DNA from: a virus
Direction: 5' to 3' (one strand)
IMG/VR virus record: IMGVR_UViG_3300022169_000035
Coordinates: 1 to 22,905 of that record
DNA length: 22,905 nucleotides
The position numbers and the translations under genes are program-made. Under the pieces are notes generated by a model. That model saw only the letters and a list, made by a program, of their open reading frames with translations, did no database searches and was not told the origin of the DNA. Positions 10,301 through 16,017 of the stretch are shown here, piece by piece. Within the stretch, counting starts at the first letter, position 1. The number at the start of each line of letters is the position of its first letter.

Positions 10301-10506
10301 TTCTTGATCAGTCTGGGCACAGTATTGAGCATGATAGTAATTTGCAATGGAAAATTGGGTGGGATGCTATGCGTACTAAGTGGCGTAATCAAGATGAGCG
10401 GTGGGCTGAGATTGATAGCCTATACTTAAGCGGAGATAGTAATCCACAAGCACCGGGTAATATTTACTTGCAACAGTTGGCTAGTGAAGAAGGAGTTGGA
10501 CAATGA
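4309..10506 (+). CDS. Giant 2065-residue putative internal virion/ejection protein
   Basis: This is the largest gene by far, a quarter of the window. AGGAA (4298-4302) precedes the ATG. Residues 1-130 are polar and likely flexible. A Gly/Ala-rich, partly hydrophobic zone (about 140-310) includes GITDAGLMFVDPAIGAG. Coiled-coil-like helices lie near 480-555 and 1025-1125. A hydrophobic/aromatic zone with WRPATLMRLSYTQRN lies near 893-950, and YGEWIFPFISATQNS near 1509. The C-terminal 500 residues are helical and Trp-rich. Similar giant proteins sit between portal and capsid genes in short-tailed phages, where they are presumed to be packaged in the head and ejected with the DNA. I see no DxDGD-type polymerase motif, peptidase or lysozyme signature, so a virion RNA polymerase is not supported. 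Its stop overlaps the next start as ATGA. Confidence 0.6.
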   Translation: MIGTDKEKARQKRLEEQRKFAQDMANNRAQKQGIANPLYASNPFEPSAYLPSVPSDPALSQPLPSGRFIDPLIPSGAAVARAADIDEFRNNPKGYVQENTASLNNEQSLIDKGTSMMARIFDYRDEADLSFFGINLSGVESVFDGFFKHLVGGYDLLNIGLGGLISAAPGGVRTLSYDELSGGLDVGQVFSGEMEPGMAPSPGQIAIASVAAEAKRIREGGGRLSDVLLMNPATAPFILAALAADTSPLQKDGFNIMDTEQREKAFSSGFEQWMSGITDAGLMFVDPAIGAGVGLKVMRLGLLGKPGSVKTAQAFKAFGDDAVEEMGTGGNARVEEIIKMGEARNLAQEMPEGIINRVTSDPSFRPQQLIDPVTFNAVDPIPDYKNPLARTLHQWHTVDDQGRRTMSVEEISLDPSFNGLTDRATIASLIHKSDSPAVSNLILQSAIGTPGASQKLALLDAGYADIIFRYRREEAAFKSLGTEPQKVKEAGDAYLKEIENTKQNIANLEEQIRGIEGIAKPTTKDLTSNGLLTQRLKTLKQNLDELTELNDIASGRKQIDYLDPTSAFYRQDRADAIVESLFRSGDVYDQMLHTNMFDAAATSRTFLPAYNNAYSRMVMGSRERRRTAKYQYSAEGTSILPKKVTTKNEYGEIIREKDGWFSKSAFEGTSRLQRNVRVWRWMGAETPNGYIGLKGTATVGSEREFTAALGTELFTGESVKVSRNIVDPKTKQNVFETIEDGAGKKTLRVKTEEVEVGGQAAREKYFGEFYEALNNPNIDAKQVLDDIERRIADDYAAAYGLGKDGLEEIWNQANKKRAAQLELISKRGYFVDPEDGTIQTVGYLDSQLANGTYMQNWHELEKILKQTYAKDNGQTLKAKMSMAGEAAGGAYDLFNNFWRPATLMRLSYTQRNIFEGTVRAMAYSASLAPLTWPIAGTAFGIRNKIVKTTVSKRSKKATEAIADSEFSPYLREVNDAAVDDYFWQTAVPELGATDIEKMYIVTRPDKSLSKMTEADYLAGAQSASDRLTAAREAVAANIDKFDAAVEGTAFGTWRKKNLADLDEQIKSNDASLEALIETAQDIMEEGFDNVFDERTLQNLSELIAAQSKVVMDRENLATSPSKAMSMYRTQAGRQKRIGSGRSLGPDGGYYDDAFTGPYDQINRDLMSADGTVTQSLSLKADIWNSFFRKVSIRPNSSVKFEPGLEKQWTAGLADAIEEASSSWIIRSLVKNKWNREAVLKEMTSTEEGNTFLIRLLSQMGEGNLESVAKTVPDAYVGAAQAGEKVAVSARKDVKKFAEMERSAAGVQRVTVTDLEQARVYLDEVSLQVRGQMQHRSEFLSLLETRANEKLRGTATETTKITPEMVGDALKLIPEDQRGTLGYIQGSNVVQMGTDGVMNIWAKFTSKMFRALGTIPEDAITRGGFYNTQYKVARNILIERHLVNSGQGDKLLKGKARSASNAEQGGTIAHDSFKISAAELNRIQTQAHRQALKDTREWMYTIERRTNLGKYGEWIFPFISATQNSATVTGKLLFKEPWLAPMIADLWRMPSRLGIEDENGNLTLPMPMDWVTKSLQDNVDFPVIGGILSPEDLLNIPKDGLNVWMPETGFGIVPRPTPWIQVSASELMKANAFPIETPQAIKSILGEENGNEFYGLFKDYIFGEGQGASTKLFSWDKLIPAYGQKFLQSRDELSEQYGYQYALHMHTQNMRWRAGERDDAPNAEEINKRVTNSFWFSLLGNQGVPTPLTPFPILTRPKIETPQAALQEVYKQLQAANPLTANMNMDNMFGDWGLEASLTKVTKNVGGANPNPQAVSDSKTLEPLIREVSSNVGEKDLSVLGILVNNRRAAEDYDQGAYNWQKVGKIPGTNREWREVQSPQEANAERQKLVGWTVYRKAIDQLDGQLRSAGLSSYELKAAAPYKAAKDRLVANMMSNPDYEGWIVDFQDRGGSKTQSAVRVLESAINNDDFRNLLINGQKEGLLGIMDEYVSMRRNLIAVLDQSGHSIEHDSNLQWKIGWDAMRTKWRNQDERWAEIDSLYLSGDSNPQAPGNIYLQQLASEEGVGQ

Positions 10507-11318
10507 GTTTAATGCAACCGAGTCCGAGTACAGGACAGTTTCAGAACTCTCTTGAGGCTCAACAGTTGGCTGGATCTATGGGGCTTAGTGGTGTTTTTGG
10601 TCAACCTTCCGCTACAGATGGAATGGTTTATCTTGGACCTGATTATGATTTAACTAAAGGTGTTCCTACTTTGCTGCAAAAACCGGGGGCATCTAATGGA
10701 ATGTTTACTATTGATGAGGCTAAATCTCGTTATGTAAGTATGAACCCTCAAGAAATTAAGCGTTTTGATAATGCTATTGAAAAATTAACAGGTAAAAAAC
10801 CTACTGGATTAAATAACCAATATTATTGGGAACAGATGATTGATCAGGCTGGCGTTTATTCTAATGCGACAGGTAAACCGATCAGTCCTTGGGATGTGGC
10901 AGAAATGTTGGCTGCTCGTTCTCCTGCTGGCGCGGGTGCGGGTGGCGGATATTCGGGTCCAACTAGGACTGTTTATAACGATGAGAATGTTAATTTAACT
11001 GATCCTTCTAGTGCCCGTGCTCTTATTGATAATGCTATTGGTAGTTATTTGGGTCGTAAACCTTCGACTAAAGAATATAAAACTTTCTTGCAGGCGTTGA
11101 ACGCTACTGAGGAAGCGAATCCTCTTATTAGTAGGAGGGTTACTGATTCTTCTGGTTCTGCTAATCCTGCTTCTCAAACTGTTTCTAATAAGGGCACATC
11201 TGAGGGTGGGGTTTCTACTCAACAGTTTGCTAAGGAATATGCTAAGAGTGATGAGCAGTATGCTGAGACACAACTTTCTACTACTGGTTTGCAATCGTTT
11301 CTAAGTATGTTGGGATAG
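10503..11318 (+). CDS. Putative internal virion protein, 271 residues
   Basis: Function not recognised. The start overlaps the giant gene's stop (ATGA) and has a strong AAGGAG at 10490-10495, so co-translation with the giant protein is likely. The N-terminal 60 residues are Gly/Ser/Gln-rich. A helical middle (about 70-140) contains FDNAIEKLTGKKPTG, and a Gly-rich linker lies at about 144-155. A compact second domain (about 165-205) reads NLTDPSSARALIDNAIGSYL, then GRKPSTKEY. This 'Dxxxx-A-L...LGR-PS-xE' pattern recurs in actinophage virion proteins as far as I recall, without a defined role. The tail is Ser/Thr/Gln-rich. It may form part of an internal core or the ejected complex with its neighbours. 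Confidence 0.6.
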   Translation: MSLMQPSPSTGQFQNSLEAQQLAGSMGLSGVFGQPSATDGMVYLGPDYDLTKGVPTLLQKPGASNGMFTIDEAKSRYVSMNPQEIKRFDNAIEKLTGKKPTGLNNQYYWEQMIDQAGVYSNATGKPISPWDVAEMLAARSPAGAGAGGGYSGPTRTVYNDENVNLTDPSSARALIDNAIGSYLGRKPSTKEYKTFLQALNATEEANPLISRRVTDSSGSANPASQTVSNKGTSEGGVSTQQFAKEYAKSDEQYAETQLSTTGLQSFLSMLG

Positions 11319-11323
11319 GGATT

Positions 11324-12376
11324 ATGGCTGAAGAGACTAAAGATCAGGGTATTAAAAACTTAACTAAGGTTCCTAATAAGAAACTTACTGCTAACCAGCG
11401 GGAGAATAAAAGGACCGCTAAGGCTTCTGGTATTACTGACGTTAACTATGATGGTGTTCCTGATCAGGATCAACTTGATGTTAGTTCTTTGAGTCCTGAT
11501 CTTCAATGGATTACTAAGATCATTGATAGTAATGATGAGTTGAAGCAAATTTTTGAAGAGAGTTCTCGTAAGGGTTTCTTTGAACCTGAGGCTGGACAGC
11601 AGGGTTTGAACAATTTTCAAAACAAAATTATGGGTTCGACATGGTGGCAGGAAAATAATCAGTATGCTCGTGCTGCTTTTAAGTTACAGAAAACTGATCC
11701 TGCTGCTTATGCTGCTTCTCTTGATGAGTCTAAGGAAGTAATTAAACGTCAGGCTTTGTCTATGGGTATTGGTCCTTTGGATGAGGCTAAGTTAAATGAG
11801 TTGGCTCAGCAAAGGGTTAATGATGGTTGGGATCAGCCTGAGCGCGAGTTCAAACTTATTGATGCTATTGGTAAGTATGCTCAGGATACTCCTGCTTCTA
11901 TGGATGAGCCTAAGGGTGATATTAGGACGTATGCTATGCAGTTGCGTAATACTGCTTCAGCGAATGGTTTGAAATTTTCTGATGATTATTTTCAGAGTCA
12001 GGCTAGAAGTATTGTTATGGGGTTGACTAATAAGGAAGATGTTGAGTTGGATATTCGTGAGCAGGCTGCTAGTTTTTGGCCTTCTTACAGCGATAAGATT
12101 CTTGCTGGTCAGAATGTTCGTGATCTTGCTAGTAGTTATTTGTACACGATGGGTACTGAGTTAGAGATTGATCCTCAGAGTATTGATTTGAATGATCAGT
12201 ATATTCGTGGTGCTTTGACGGGTGTTGATGATAAAGGTAATTTTAAGCCTAAAAGTTTGTGGGAGTTTCAACAGTCGCTGCGTAATGATCCTCGTTGGAT
12301 GAATACGAATAAGGCTCAGAATCAAGTTGCTAGTACGGCTAGTAGGGTTATGGAAATGTTTGGATTGGTGGGCTAG
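11324..12376 (+). CDS. Putative internal virion protein, 350 residues, helical
   Basis: Function not recognised. The gene starts five bases after the previous stop with only a weak AGGG before its ATG (11324). The N-terminus is basic (KKLTANQRENKRTAK), followed by VNYDGVPDQDQLD. The rest is predicted largely helical, with WWQENNQYARAAFKLQKTDP near 105-125 and a LRNDPRWMNTNKAQNQ segment near 322-337 just before the C-terminus. The 'LR-DPRW-T-A' ending is, as I recall, typical of long helical virion proteins in actinophages. The product could be a tape-like or core protein, but no tail-tube genes exist here to support a long tail. Confidence 0.6.
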   Translation: MAEETKDQGIKNLTKVPNKKLTANQRENKRTAKASGITDVNYDGVPDQDQLDVSSLSPDLQWITKIIDSNDELKQIFEESSRKGFFEPEAGQQGLNNFQNKIMGSTWWQENNQYARAAFKLQKTDPAAYAASLDESKEVIKRQALSMGIGPLDEAKLNELAQQRVNDGWDQPEREFKLIDAIGKYAQDTPASMDEPKGDIRTYAMQLRNTASANGLKFSDDYFQSQARSIVMGLTNKEDVELDIREQAASFWPSYSDKILAGQNVRDLASSYLYTMGTELEIDPQSIDLNDQYIRGALTGVDDKGNFKPKSLWEFQQSLRNDPRWMNTNKAQNQVASTASRVMEMFGLVG

Positions 12377-12378
12377 TA

Positions 12379-13422
12379 ATGGAATTAACTCAAGAGCAAG
12401 TAAACGCGGCTTATAATAATCCGTTTGCTAACGTAGATCCTAATGCTGCTTTTATTGGTAGCAATGTTAGACAAGACCCTTATTGGAAATTGTGGGAAGA
12501 AACGCAGGCTAAGAATGCTGCTGCGGCAAATAAACCTCCTAAAAAAGAGGTAGAAAAGGTTGCTGTTGATCCTAATCAGTTTTTTATAGATCAGGCTAAT
12601 TTAGCGGAGACAAGGCGTGTAAACAACGTTGTGGCTACTTTACGTGGCTTGATGGATACTTATGGTCTTTCTTCTCTCATGGGAAAGATTGAATCGTATG
12701 TAAAAAGTGGTCTTGATGGTGACGCTGTTATTGCTCAGATTCGAGACACTCAGGAGTATAAGGATCGTTTTCCTGCTATGGCTGCTTTGTCTGCGAAGAA
12801 GAGGGCTATTAGCGAGGCAGCGTATATTGATTTTGAGCGTAATGCTGCTGGATTGGAACGTGCTTATGGTTTGCCTGCTGGGATGCTTGGCACAGACACT
12901 ATCACTAATCTTATAACCAACGAAGTATCTGCACAAGAACTAGAGAACCGTGTCACTATGGCAGCAGCCGGAGCGTTCCAAGCAAGCCAAGAAGTACGCG
13001 ACACTTTCCGCGACTACTACGGTATTGAAAGTGGAGGTTTAACAGCATACTTCCTTGATCCTGAGAAAGCACTACCGTTACTTAATAAACAGTATGCGTC
13101 TGCTCAAATTGGTGCTGAAGCCCAAATGCAAGACTTCTCTATTGCTTCTGGTATGGCTGAAAGACTTAACGAGGCTGGTATTACTCAACAAGAGGCTCGT
13201 CAAGGTTTCGCTCAAACCGCTAGACAACGAGGTTTCATGCAAGGGCGTGGAGATGTTGTTTCACAGGAGCAATTAATTTCTGGAAACTTGATGAATGATC
13301 AGCAAAGCCAGAAGGCTATTGAGCGTGTTCAAAAGGGTCGTGCTGGTCAGTTCCAACAAGGTGGGGGATTTACTTCTAACACACAAGGTGTTGGTGGTTT
13401 AGGTTCCGCAGCGACACGCTAA
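12379..13422 (+). CDS. Putative internal virion protein, 347 residues, helical
   Basis: Function not recognised. It follows the previous stop by two bases (TAGTAATG). The N-terminal 60 residues are Asn/Pro/Lys-rich. From about residue 65 it is almost all helix, with RDTQEYKDRFPAM near 117-129, then ERAYGLPAGML near 158-170, and YFLDPEKALPLLNKQ near 224-240. The end is Gln/Gly-rich and probably disordered. Similar proteins occur beside giant virion proteins in other phages as far as I recall. Codons 174-214 (12898-13020) abruptly prefer A/C at the third base (30 of 41) against 4 of 40 just upstream. A role in the ejected core is inferred from position only. Confidence 0.6.
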   Translation: MELTQEQVNAAYNNPFANVDPNAAFIGSNVRQDPYWKLWEETQAKNAAAANKPPKKEVEKVAVDPNQFFIDQANLAETRRVNNVVATLRGLMDTYGLSSLMGKIESYVKSGLDGDAVIAQIRDTQEYKDRFPAMAALSAKKRAISEAAYIDFERNAAGLERAYGLPAGMLGTDTITNLITNEVSAQELENRVTMAAAGAFQASQEVRDTFRDYYGIESGGLTAYFLDPEKALPLLNKQYASAQIGAEAQMQDFSIASGMAERLNEAGITQQEARQGFAQTARQRGFMQGRGDVVSQEQLISGNLMNDQQSQKAIERVQKGRAGQFQQGGGFTSNTQGVGGLGSAATR

Positions 13423-13570
13423 CCCTAAAGCAACATAAATGCTTCTTTGTGTCTATACTATGAACAGTACCTTATATTGGCCCTTCTGAAAAGTGGGTGT
13501 GCTAGTAGTTAAGGTTTTTTCCATTGAGACGTTGGCCTGTCTTATATGAGTATTTTGGCTAAACCATATC

Positions 13571-13590
13571 TTGAGACAAACCTGTCTCAA
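13571..13590 (+). promoter_or_regulatory. Perfect 8-bp hairpin, second copy of duplicated dyad
   Basis: TTGAGACA and TGTCTCAA pair perfectly around an AACC loop. An imperfect relative with the same arms lies 47 bases upstream (13524-13542). The site could be an operator, or an RNA hairpin in the leader of the scaffold-capsid message. The A-rich tail on the + strand does not make it a + strand terminator. A TTG inside it opens the longer reading frame but is not a credible start. Confidence 0.5.
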
Positions 13591-13604
13591 AAACACACAA
13601 CCTC

Positions 13605-13627
13605 CGTATGAATCTCCCATTCATGCG
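13605..13627 (+). promoter_or_regulatory. Leader hairpin just before scaffold ribosome-binding site
   Basis: CGTATGAAT and ATTCATGCG form a 9-bp stem (one G-U pair) around a CTCCC loop. Six bases later comes the purine-rich site AAGGAAGGGAAG (13633-13644), and the ATG is at 13649. CCTCC at 13601-13605 and the pyrimidine loop could pair with the GGAAGGG of that site, so the structure may adjust translation or protect the 5' end of the message. Confidence 0.4.
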
Positions 13628-13648
13628 AGTTTAAGGAAGGGAAGAGCA

Positions 13649-14116
13649 ATGTCCGATTATGAAGAAGATTTTGATTCCAATGAAGTTGATGCTGTTGGTG
13701 ATAATGGAGACATTAAAAGTCTTCGTCGCGCTGCTAATGGTAAGAAACAATTGGAAAAGGAATTGGCTGATTTGAAACGTGAACTGGCTTTTGCTAAGGC
13801 TGGACTTCCAATGAATGACCCGAAGATGAATTATTTTGTTAAGGGTTATGAGGGGGATATGACAGCGGAGGCTATTCGTCAGGCTGCTTTAGAATCCGGT
13901 TTCTTAACATCACAGGGGCAGGAAGATGATTCTGTCATTGATAATGTTGCTGCTGCTCAACAACGAGTTATGTCTGCATCATCTGGAGTCGCGTATGAGG
14001 GACTTTCAGAGGAAGCGGCTCTTGCTCAACTTGAGTCAGCGATGGAAGAAGGCGGGATGGAAGCCATGTTGGATGTTGCTCGACAGTTCGGTATTCCAAC
14101 AAACATTGACCAGTAA
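13649..14116 (+). CDS. Capsid scaffolding protein
   Basis: The 155-residue product probably guides assembly of the capsid protein into a prohead and is then lost or removed. I chose ATG 13649 because AAGGAAGGG lies 7-15 bases before it and the upstream extension crosses two hairpins. The protein has an acidic N-terminus (SDYEEDFDSNEVDAVGDNGD), a Lys/Glu coiled coil (about 23-52, KKQLEKELADLKRELAFAKA), then a conserved-looking MNYFVKGYEGDMTAEAIRQA near 62-81. A helical Ala/Glu/Met-rich C-terminus follows. Length, acidity, coiled coil and place just before the capsid gene all fit scaffolds of short-tailed phages. No protease motif is visible. Confidence 0.8.
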   Translation: MSDYEEDFDSNEVDAVGDNGDIKSLRRAANGKKQLEKELADLKRELAFAKAGLPMNDPKMNYFVKGYEGDMTAEAIRQAALESGFLTSQGQEDDSVIDNVAAAQQRVMSASSGVAYEGLSEEAALAQLESAMEEGGMEAMLDVARQFGIPTNIDQ

Positions 14117-14127
14117 AGGAAGTTAAA

Positions 14128-15165
14128 ATGCCAGCAGGTACAGGTACACCCGGCTCGAACCAGAACGGTCCAGCCACCAGTCCGATGTATTCGCCCGGTG
14201 AGATTGTCACCGCAGCGGGTCCACTATCCATTAACGCTCCAGCACCTATCGTAGACATTACGCTTGGTAGCCAGTTCGTTACTAAGGCGTATGACCTTGC
14301 GGTCTATCCGTCACTTCGCCCTGAACTGATCTTCGATCAATTCGCTACAGTTCGGGCTTCTAACACCACGCACCGTGGCGGTTCAGTTCGTTTTTCATTC
14401 GTGGATGACATTTCTGAGCAAACCACTCCGTTGCTGGAAAACATTGATGTTGACTCCGTAACCTTGTCATCCAAGGCTCTTACGATTGCAATGCGCGAAT
14501 ATGGAACGGCTGTTACAAACACCGCTCTTATCCGTGGAACTTCAATGATCGCTATGGACCCACTTATCGCAGAGCGTGTTGGTTACAACGCCGGTCTTTC
14601 TGTTGATACGTTGGCTCGTGTTGCACTAGACGTAACATCTATTACTTATGATGACGCTACCACCGGAAGCGTTGGTTCTATTGGTGACGCTGCTGCTCCT
14701 CTTAGTGGCGATGCTCTTCGTGATGGTGTTGCTATTCTTCGGTCGAACAATGTTCGTCCGTTGCGTGGTGGCAACTATGTTGCTGTCATTAGCCCATATC
14801 AGGCTCAGCAGTTGATGTCTGATACTACCGATACCGGCTTCCGTTGGATGGTTGGTTATGCAGGTGGTATGGGTACTGCTGGTAACAGCGTGTTCATGGG
14901 TGAGGTTGGAACTTACGAAGGCGTTCGTCTCGTTGTTAACAACCACCTTACGAATCAAGGTCGCGGTTACCTGATGGGTGCTGAGGCTCTTGCTAAGGCG
15001 TACAGCACGGCTCCCGGTTTCGGTCCTCAGCCCGGAACTGTTGTTGCTCCTGTTGTTGATAAGTTGAAGCGTTTTGCTTCGGTTGGCTGGTACCACCTTG
15101 TTGGTTACTCAGTGTTCCGTTCAGAAGCACTTCTTCACATTAATACTCAAGCAACATTGGCTTAA
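14128..15165 (+). CDS. Major capsid protein (HK97 fold, N4 gp56-like)
   Basis: This is the main shell protein, 345 residues. AAAGGAAG (14115-14122) overlaps the scaffold stop and gives near-ideal spacing to the ATG. A flexible Gly/Pro/Thr N-terminus (1-40) precedes the core, with SQFVTKAYDLAVYPSLRPEL near 48-67. A GGSVRFSFVDDISEQTTPL stretch near 85-103 has the look of the E-loop region. The pattern GGNYVAVISPYQAQQLMSD near 210-230, then a G-x-VG-x-YEGVRLVVNN stretch near 260-275, matches the N4-gp56 group of HK97-fold capsids as I know it. Codon use is more balanced than in the neighbours, as often seen for highly made proteins. A strong hairpin follows the gene. Confidence 0.9.
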   Translation: MPAGTGTPGSNQNGPATSPMYSPGEIVTAAGPLSINAPAPIVDITLGSQFVTKAYDLAVYPSLRPELIFDQFATVRASNTTHRGGSVRFSFVDDISEQTTPLLENIDVDSVTLSSKALTIAMREYGTAVTNTALIRGTSMIAMDPLIAERVGYNAGLSVDTLARVALDVTSITYDDATTGSVGSIGDAAAPLSGDALRDGVAILRSNNVRPLRGGNYVAVISPYQAQQLMSDTTDTGFRWMVGYAGGMGTAGNSVFMGEVGTYEGVRLVVNNHLTNQGRGYLMGAEALAKAYSTAPGFGPQPGTVVAPVVDKLKRFASVGWYHLVGYSVFRSEALLHINTQATLA

Positions 15166-15172
15166 TGAGTAG

Positions 15173-15205
15173 CCCCTCCTCCTGATTTAAGATTGGGGGG
15201 AGGGG
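15173..15205 (+). terminator. GC-rich hairpin after capsid gene, likely partial terminator
   Basis: CCCCTCCTCC (15173-15182) pairs with GGGGGAGGGG (15196-15205), ten pairs including one G-U, around a roughly 13-base AT-rich loop. It sits 8 bases after the capsid stop. The following TCCTCTTATAAAATTT is AU-rich but not a pure U-run. It likely stops part of the transcription or protects the capsid message 3' end, letting less message reach the genes below. Confidence 0.6.
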
Positions 15206-15237
15206 AATCCTCTTATAAAATTTAGGAAGGTTTGAAA

Positions 15238-15747
15238 ATGGCTACAGCAGATAGTATGGCTCGCGCAGCAGCAGCGAAGAAAGCAGCAGCAGCAGCGAAG
15301 AAAGCAGCAGCGAGAAATAAAAGAATTGCAACAGCAAGAAAGACAAGTACCACAAGAACAAGTGCAGATCGCTTGTCGGGTGCTAAGCGTACTGGTGTTA
15401 CTGCTGGTAAACCGTCTGGGACTATGGCTCAACGCGCTAAGCAAAATGCTGGTGTTAAAGATGGAACTGTTCGTCTTGGTGCTAAGGGTAAGGCGTATAA
15501 CATGTATGACGCTAAGACCGCTACTTGGAAAAGAATTAAATCGGCTGGTGGTGTTAAGAAAGCCGCGCCTAAGAAACCGTTTACTCAGTATGGTGGCGTA
15601 AAGAAACCTTCTGCTGGAATGGTTGGTCCGGCGACGGTTGGTGTTAAAAATCCTAAGGATGGTTCTTTGTATCGTTTTGGTCCTCCTAACAATATTGAAA
15701 CGTATCGTTGGAACGGTAAAACTAAAAAGTTTGTAAAGACTAAGTAA
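15238..15747 (+). CDS. Lys/Ala-rich basic protein, histone H1-like N-terminus
   Basis: This is a 169-residue, strongly basic protein. The ATG at 15238 has AGGAAGG (15224-15230) before it. Residues 9-26 are Ala and Lys/Arg repeats (AAAAKKAAAAAKKAAAR), like the tail of histone H1, followed by a Thr/Arg/Ser stretch. The C-terminal half is less repetitive and may fold (GSLYRFGPPNNIETYRWNGK near 142-161). The basic tail suggests binding to DNA or to the acidic capsid inner face. It could be an internal DNA-condensing protein or a capsid-associated protein; the sequence alone does not decide. Its stop is directly followed by the next ATG. Confidence 0.6.
   Translation: MATADSMARAAAAKKAAAAAKKAAARNKRIATARKTSTTRTSADRLSGAKRTGVTAGKPSGTMAQRAKQNAGVKDGTVRLGAKGKAYNMYDAKTATWKRIKSAGGVKKAAPKKPFTQYGGVKKPSAGMVGPATVGVKNPKDGSLYRFGPPNNIETYRWNGKTKKFVKTK
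15265..15315 (+). repeat. Tandem GCA/GCG-AAG-AAA repeat coding Ala-Lys tract
   Basis: Runs of three or four GCA codons, then GCG-AAG-AAA, occur twice and a third shortened copy ends in GCG-AGA. The unit is 18-21 bases and in frame, so copy number can change by slippage without breaking the gene. Confidence 0.75.
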
Positions 15748-16017
15748 ATGGCTACTCCTGCGTGGCAGCGGAAAGCGGGTAAGAACCCTAAGGGGGGCTT
15801 GAACGCTAAAGGTCGTGCGTCTTATAACAAGGCTACTGGTGGCAAATTGAAACCTCCGGTGAAGAAGGCCGCTGCTAAGAAGTCACCTAAATCCGCTGCT
15901 CGTAGGAAGTCGTTTTGTGCCCGTATGGAGGGTATGAAGAAGAAGAATACTTCGGCTAAGACAGCGAAGAATCCTAATAGTCGTATTAATAAGTCGTTGA
16001 GAGCGTGGGATTGTTAA
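15748..16017 (+). CDS. Small basic conserved phage protein (SFCARM/NPNSRINKSL type)
   Basis: This 89-residue, very basic protein starts on the base after the previous stop. It carries features I recognise from a family widespread in podoviruses: an N-terminal TPAWQRKAGKNPKGGLNAKG, a Lys/Pro middle, then RRKSFCARMEGMKKK and NPNSRINKSLRAWDC to the very end. I believe a DUF (perhaps DUF6321) covers this family, but I cannot check the number. Its function is not known to me. The two Cys (one in SFCARM, one the last residue) are a conserved feature in my memory of the family. The place after the capsid gene suggests a capsid or DNA-bound role. Confidence 0.75.
   Translation: MATPAWQRKAGKNPKGGLNAKGRASYNKATGGKLKPPVKKAAAKKSPKSAARRKSFCARMEGMKKKNTSAKTAKNPNSRINKSLRAWDC

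Larger units (their letters stand above)
13423..13648 (+). promoter_or_regulatory. Intergenic control region before scaffold and capsid genes
   Basis: At 226 bases this is the largest non-coding gap. It is AT-rich and has a consensus-like -10, TATACT (13454-13459), without a good -35 (CAACAT at 13431-13436). A T6 run lies at 13515-13520. Two related dyads follow, TTGAGAC-N5-CCTGTCT (13524-13542) and TTGAGAC-N3-CCTGTCT (13571-13587), then a hairpin at 13605-13627. It probably holds a promoter and mRNA-level control for the abundant capsid proteins. No element here is proven. Confidence 0.55.

Noticed and set aside
9640-10392. 250-codon minus-strand frame opposite the giant gene
   Set aside because: Same cause; no ribosome site and a Leu/Ile/Asn/Thr-biased product.
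4309-10506. Giant protein as a virion RNA polymerase like that of N4
   Set aside because: No DxDGD-like or other polymerase motif seen on reading the translation.
13485-13525. Rho-independent terminator ending at the T6 run (13515-13520)
   Set aside because: No convincing stem ends directly before the T-run.
13571-13648. Longer scaffold start at TTG 13571
   Set aside because: It begins within a perfect hairpin and crosses a second one. ATG 13649 has a strong ribosome site.
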